Assembly (NCBI GenBank): GCA_941918925.1
Contig: OW799236.1
Span: 68,662,465 to 68,726,464 of the forward strand
Reading direction: 5' to 3'
From: Phyto melanocephala
Lineage: Eukaryota; Arthropoda; Insecta; Diptera; Rhinophoridae
Length of the DNA stretch: 64,000 nt
In this document: one piece after another, positions 61,429 to 64,000 of the stretch
How the letters are laid out: every line of letters begins with the position of its first letter
How positions within the stretch are numbered: the stretch's first letter is position 1
Notes under the pieces: model-generated
Seen by the model: the letters and a program-made list of their open reading frames with translations, nothing else
What the model was told of the DNA's origin: nothing
Databases searched by the model: none
Made by a program: the position numbers and the translations under genes

Positions 61429-61556
61429 CGCCAGTGCTTTGCATTACGAGTGAAATTGAATCACTCGGAATTGCCATGAAATTGTTGTTATAAACAAAAA
61501 CACTACAATGGCAATTCCGAATGATTTTATTTCACTGGGAATACAGAACACAGGCG
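61429..61556. mobile_element. CGCC hairpin MITE, complete
   Basis: The element is 128 bp. The left end is CGCCAGTGCTTTGCATTACG and the right end ATACAGAACACAGGCG. Both arms contain their own palindrome (ACTCGGAATTGCCAT on the left, ATGGCAATTCCGA on the right), so a single strand can fold into a long hairpin with side stems. A copy at 60727 lies only about 0.6 kb away. Confidence 0.65.
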
Positions 61557-62169
61557 CGTTTCATTTTTTTGCCATCATTTCATCTATCAACTAAGTCTAA
61601 TAATTTTTTTGACTCATTGAACATTTAACATCGATTTATTGATTTTTTATTAAATTTCTTTTATTAATTTTTTTTAAATTTTCAAAAAATTGTATAATTT
61701 TAAGATTTTTGGTTTATAAAATTTGTATAACTTTAATGAAAAACTATGTTTACTGAAATTTTATAAAATAATCATGTGTAATTGAATTTATTTATTTATT
61801 CCATGTAATGTTAATTCATATAATTTCATGATAGCACGGTTGAAAGAGATGAAAAGAAATTAGCATCAGTCTTTTTATTTTAAAGTAGGTAAATGACAAC
61901 TGTATCCATATATGTGTATGCAAATATAAACAATTTTATATATGCAAATTTTTATACCTTAAAGTATTTTTTTATTATTTGGTTTTAATATTTTATCCTT
62001 TTTTAATTATTATTTTTGAAATTTCGACATTTTAAAAACTTATGTAGCGAAGCCTACCAAAATGAAAACAAGAACCATCCCAATTTCTCTAGGCACGGTC
62101 GGGTCATTAGGTAGCAAGGTTTCCAAAATGGTAGGGCCTTCAGTGGTCGTTCGTCGCAGTTTCTACAAT
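61557..62169. other. AT-rich spacer, no gene seen
   Basis: 62040-62160 is less AT-rich (AGGCACGGTCGGGTCATTAG), but no frame or repeat is recognised there. Confidence 0.4.
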
Positions 62170-62670
62170 ACTCTTATGCGATCTCATAAAATATGTACAT
62201 ATATACTCTCTAAAGGCTAATGATTTGTGGAGTCAATTGAGAAATGCCCCTTTGCCCATCTTTCCGTGGGTTGATTAAAATCAGCTTTCAGAGACACCCA
62301 TCAGCACCACAGGTTTGTTTTTGATATTATTGCTTTGAGAATATCAGAAAAATAATGGTTATTGAATCCAATACAATAACATAATAACTTTCTTAGGTAT
62401 AAGCAAAAAACGCGACTTCCTCAACTTTTCCATATATCAAAAATAGGTTTTTTTAGCTTCTTCATTATATTATCAAATAGCGCTTGACTAGCAAAATATA
62501 AAATAAGATTGCCGCCTCTAAAAAAATGGCGTAAAATTAAGTCTAGTAACTAAAATGTATCCATACAAAGCCCTCAATATTGGTAACAAACGATTAAGCT
62601 TGACCAGTGGAATAAAGTGAACAAATAAAAAGCTAAAATTCAAGAGGGCGTCTGAAACAAAATTACAGGT
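62170..62670 (-). mobile_element. Family C-like fragment
   Basis: TGCGATCTCATAAAATATGT near 62176 matches the GATCCCATAAAGTATATA block of the A/B/C 3' halves, CATCTTTCCGTGGGTTGATT stands at the GTCY position, and AATATTGGTAACAAACGATT near 62576 is shared with the 46.3 kb fragment. Terminal palindrome and hairpin are not found. Confidence 0.45.
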
Positions 62671-64000
62671 ATGTATGTCAAAAATATTTATTACATATTG
62701 CCCCCTCACTCACAAAATTCATGCGATTTCTGGTAGTGCCCAATAATGAATTAAGATCATTGTCCGAAAATAGTATAAAATTATAGTCAACAAAATCTAT
62801 CAACAGAAGCATTAGAATATCCTAATACTGCCTTACACAAAAATATTATCAAAGGTCTACATACAAATTTCCAAAGTTAATTTGCGAGAGTGCAATAATG
62901 CAACTGTTAATAAGATCTTATAAAGCATCGCATGCAAAAACGGCAAAAATATTAAATTTTTTACTGTAATTTTGTGTAAATTTTAAATTTTAATTAAAAA
63001 TTGTTATCAAAGAAATTCTTGGTCGAAACTACTTTTTATTTGCCCCTTATATTAACTTCCACCCTAAACGATGCCATAAGTAACCGAATGTGCATGAACA
63101 AAAACTGTGTCATGCTGTAAATCTCTATGCATACATCAAATTGGCACAACATTAACCAAAAACTGCTAACTGAAACTTTGATGCATAAATACAAAACATA
63201 CAAACTGGAAAAATACACGCAAGTACAAATGTGTGTATTCATACAATACCCAGCTGGCAATGTTCTCAAAACATCCTTAAGGACGCGTTTGTATCACATG
63301 GTATATTATTGACAGTTTCATATGAATTTTGACGACTTTTTCGAACAAACGGCGAATAAATCGTACACGCTAATATGAGCGTTTGACCACGTCTATTACA
63401 GGTGACGAAAATGTTTCAAGGATATCAATGAATATAATATGGACGAAAATATTTCCAAAGGTGTTTTGCGCTTTAAAAAAATATCGTATTTTCCTTAAAT
63501 GCACTGACTGGGACACCACACAATTGAATCTTAGCTTGAATTTTTTAACCGCGGAAGTCCAGTAATTGTACGATTAATGCAGTTGTTAGCAAATAAAGTA
63601 AATAAAAAGCTTATAATTACGACAAAATTAATACAATTGTCATTAATATGGCCTAATTTATAATAAGTTTTACGGCTTTTTCTTTGAAACAGTTATTTTT
63701 CCTAATTATACAATTTCATAATTTTGTTTTCAAGCTTGTGCAATATTATTTCATTATAAGGTAATGTTCCTTAGGTAGCATCGCTACACTTGTCTTCTAT
63801 TGCAATCTGAGTACACCATTATTGATAATTTTATATATGATCACCTGGCCTACTGGGTTTATCAAGAAGCTATGGAAGCATTTCTAGGATAAAAATGTAT
63901 CTCTACGGGAAATGCTGCTTTAAGAAATAACAGTCTATTTTTCTCTATGCACAAGCGTGTAAAAATACATGAATGACATTGTCAGACATTTTTGAATTCA
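62671..64000. other. AT-rich stretch to window end, no gene seen
   Basis: Overlapping short open frames on both strands at 63036-63312 cancel each other as evidence. Nothing else is recognised. Confidence 0.45.

Noticed and set aside
1..64000. A bacterial-style defence system, CRISPR array or operon
   Set aside because: Composition, repeats and lack of long open frames are those of insect nuclear DNA. Tandem arrays here lack CRISPR-like spacers: the units are contiguous.

Overview
The window looks like gene-poor, very AT-rich nuclear DNA from a higher fly (Schizophora, probably a calyptrate; inferred from repeat style, not proven). It has long A/T runs, many short spurious open frames and dense, nested mobile-element debris. 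I found no intact protein-coding gene, tRNA, rRNA, CRISPR array or bacterial-type operon signal. Two short stretches on the minus strand look exon-like (8708-9540 and 57338-57586); I could not identify either.

Most of the recognisable content is non-autonomous repeats. Family A (about 0.6-2.7 kb; copies at 1.8-3.3, 4.1-5.0, 10.5-12.4, 14.5-15.4, 22.7-23.6, 26.4-29.0, 31.8-33.7, 44.5-45.1, 50.8-51.2 and 51.2-53.3 kb) begins with a palindrome, TTCGGCTGTGCCGAA, and ends in a hairpin before GGGTATAAAAA. It carries a mini-me-like core next to (GTCY)n and often hosts a smaller Tc1/mariner-like element (M) with a relic transposase helix-turn-helix. Family B (18.0-18.8, 21.0-21.7, 25.9-29.3 split, 38.9-39.8 kb) has the same 5' palindrome but a different body and a different end hairpin. 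Family C is an older relative (45.2-46.5, 47.7-48.1, 62.2-62.7 kb).

Four Helitron-like elements (36.7-37.7, 41.3-42.2, 42.2-43.1 and 56.3-56.9 kb) have TC...CTAG ends, A|T target sites, a (TG)n tract near the 5' end and internal units of about 120 bp. Two of them lie head to tail. MITE families include a TA-flanked family with CACGCAAAG ends (13-14, 17.9, 34.3-36.4 kb), a CCCAGCAAAA family (12.5, 29.6, 33.8, 59.4 kb), a pogo/Tigger-type copy (43.7-44.2 kb) and small CGCC hairpin elements (17.8, 60.7, 61.4 kb).

The most unusual object is a Foldback-like element at 23809-25657. Two opposed arrays of a 39-bp unit (about 12 and 17 copies) flank a spacer of about 0.5 kb. Its ends are CAGGGACCG inverted repeats with a near-perfect 8-bp target duplication, as in the hAT or P superfamilies. 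The rest of the window is AT-rich sequence in which I see nothing specific.
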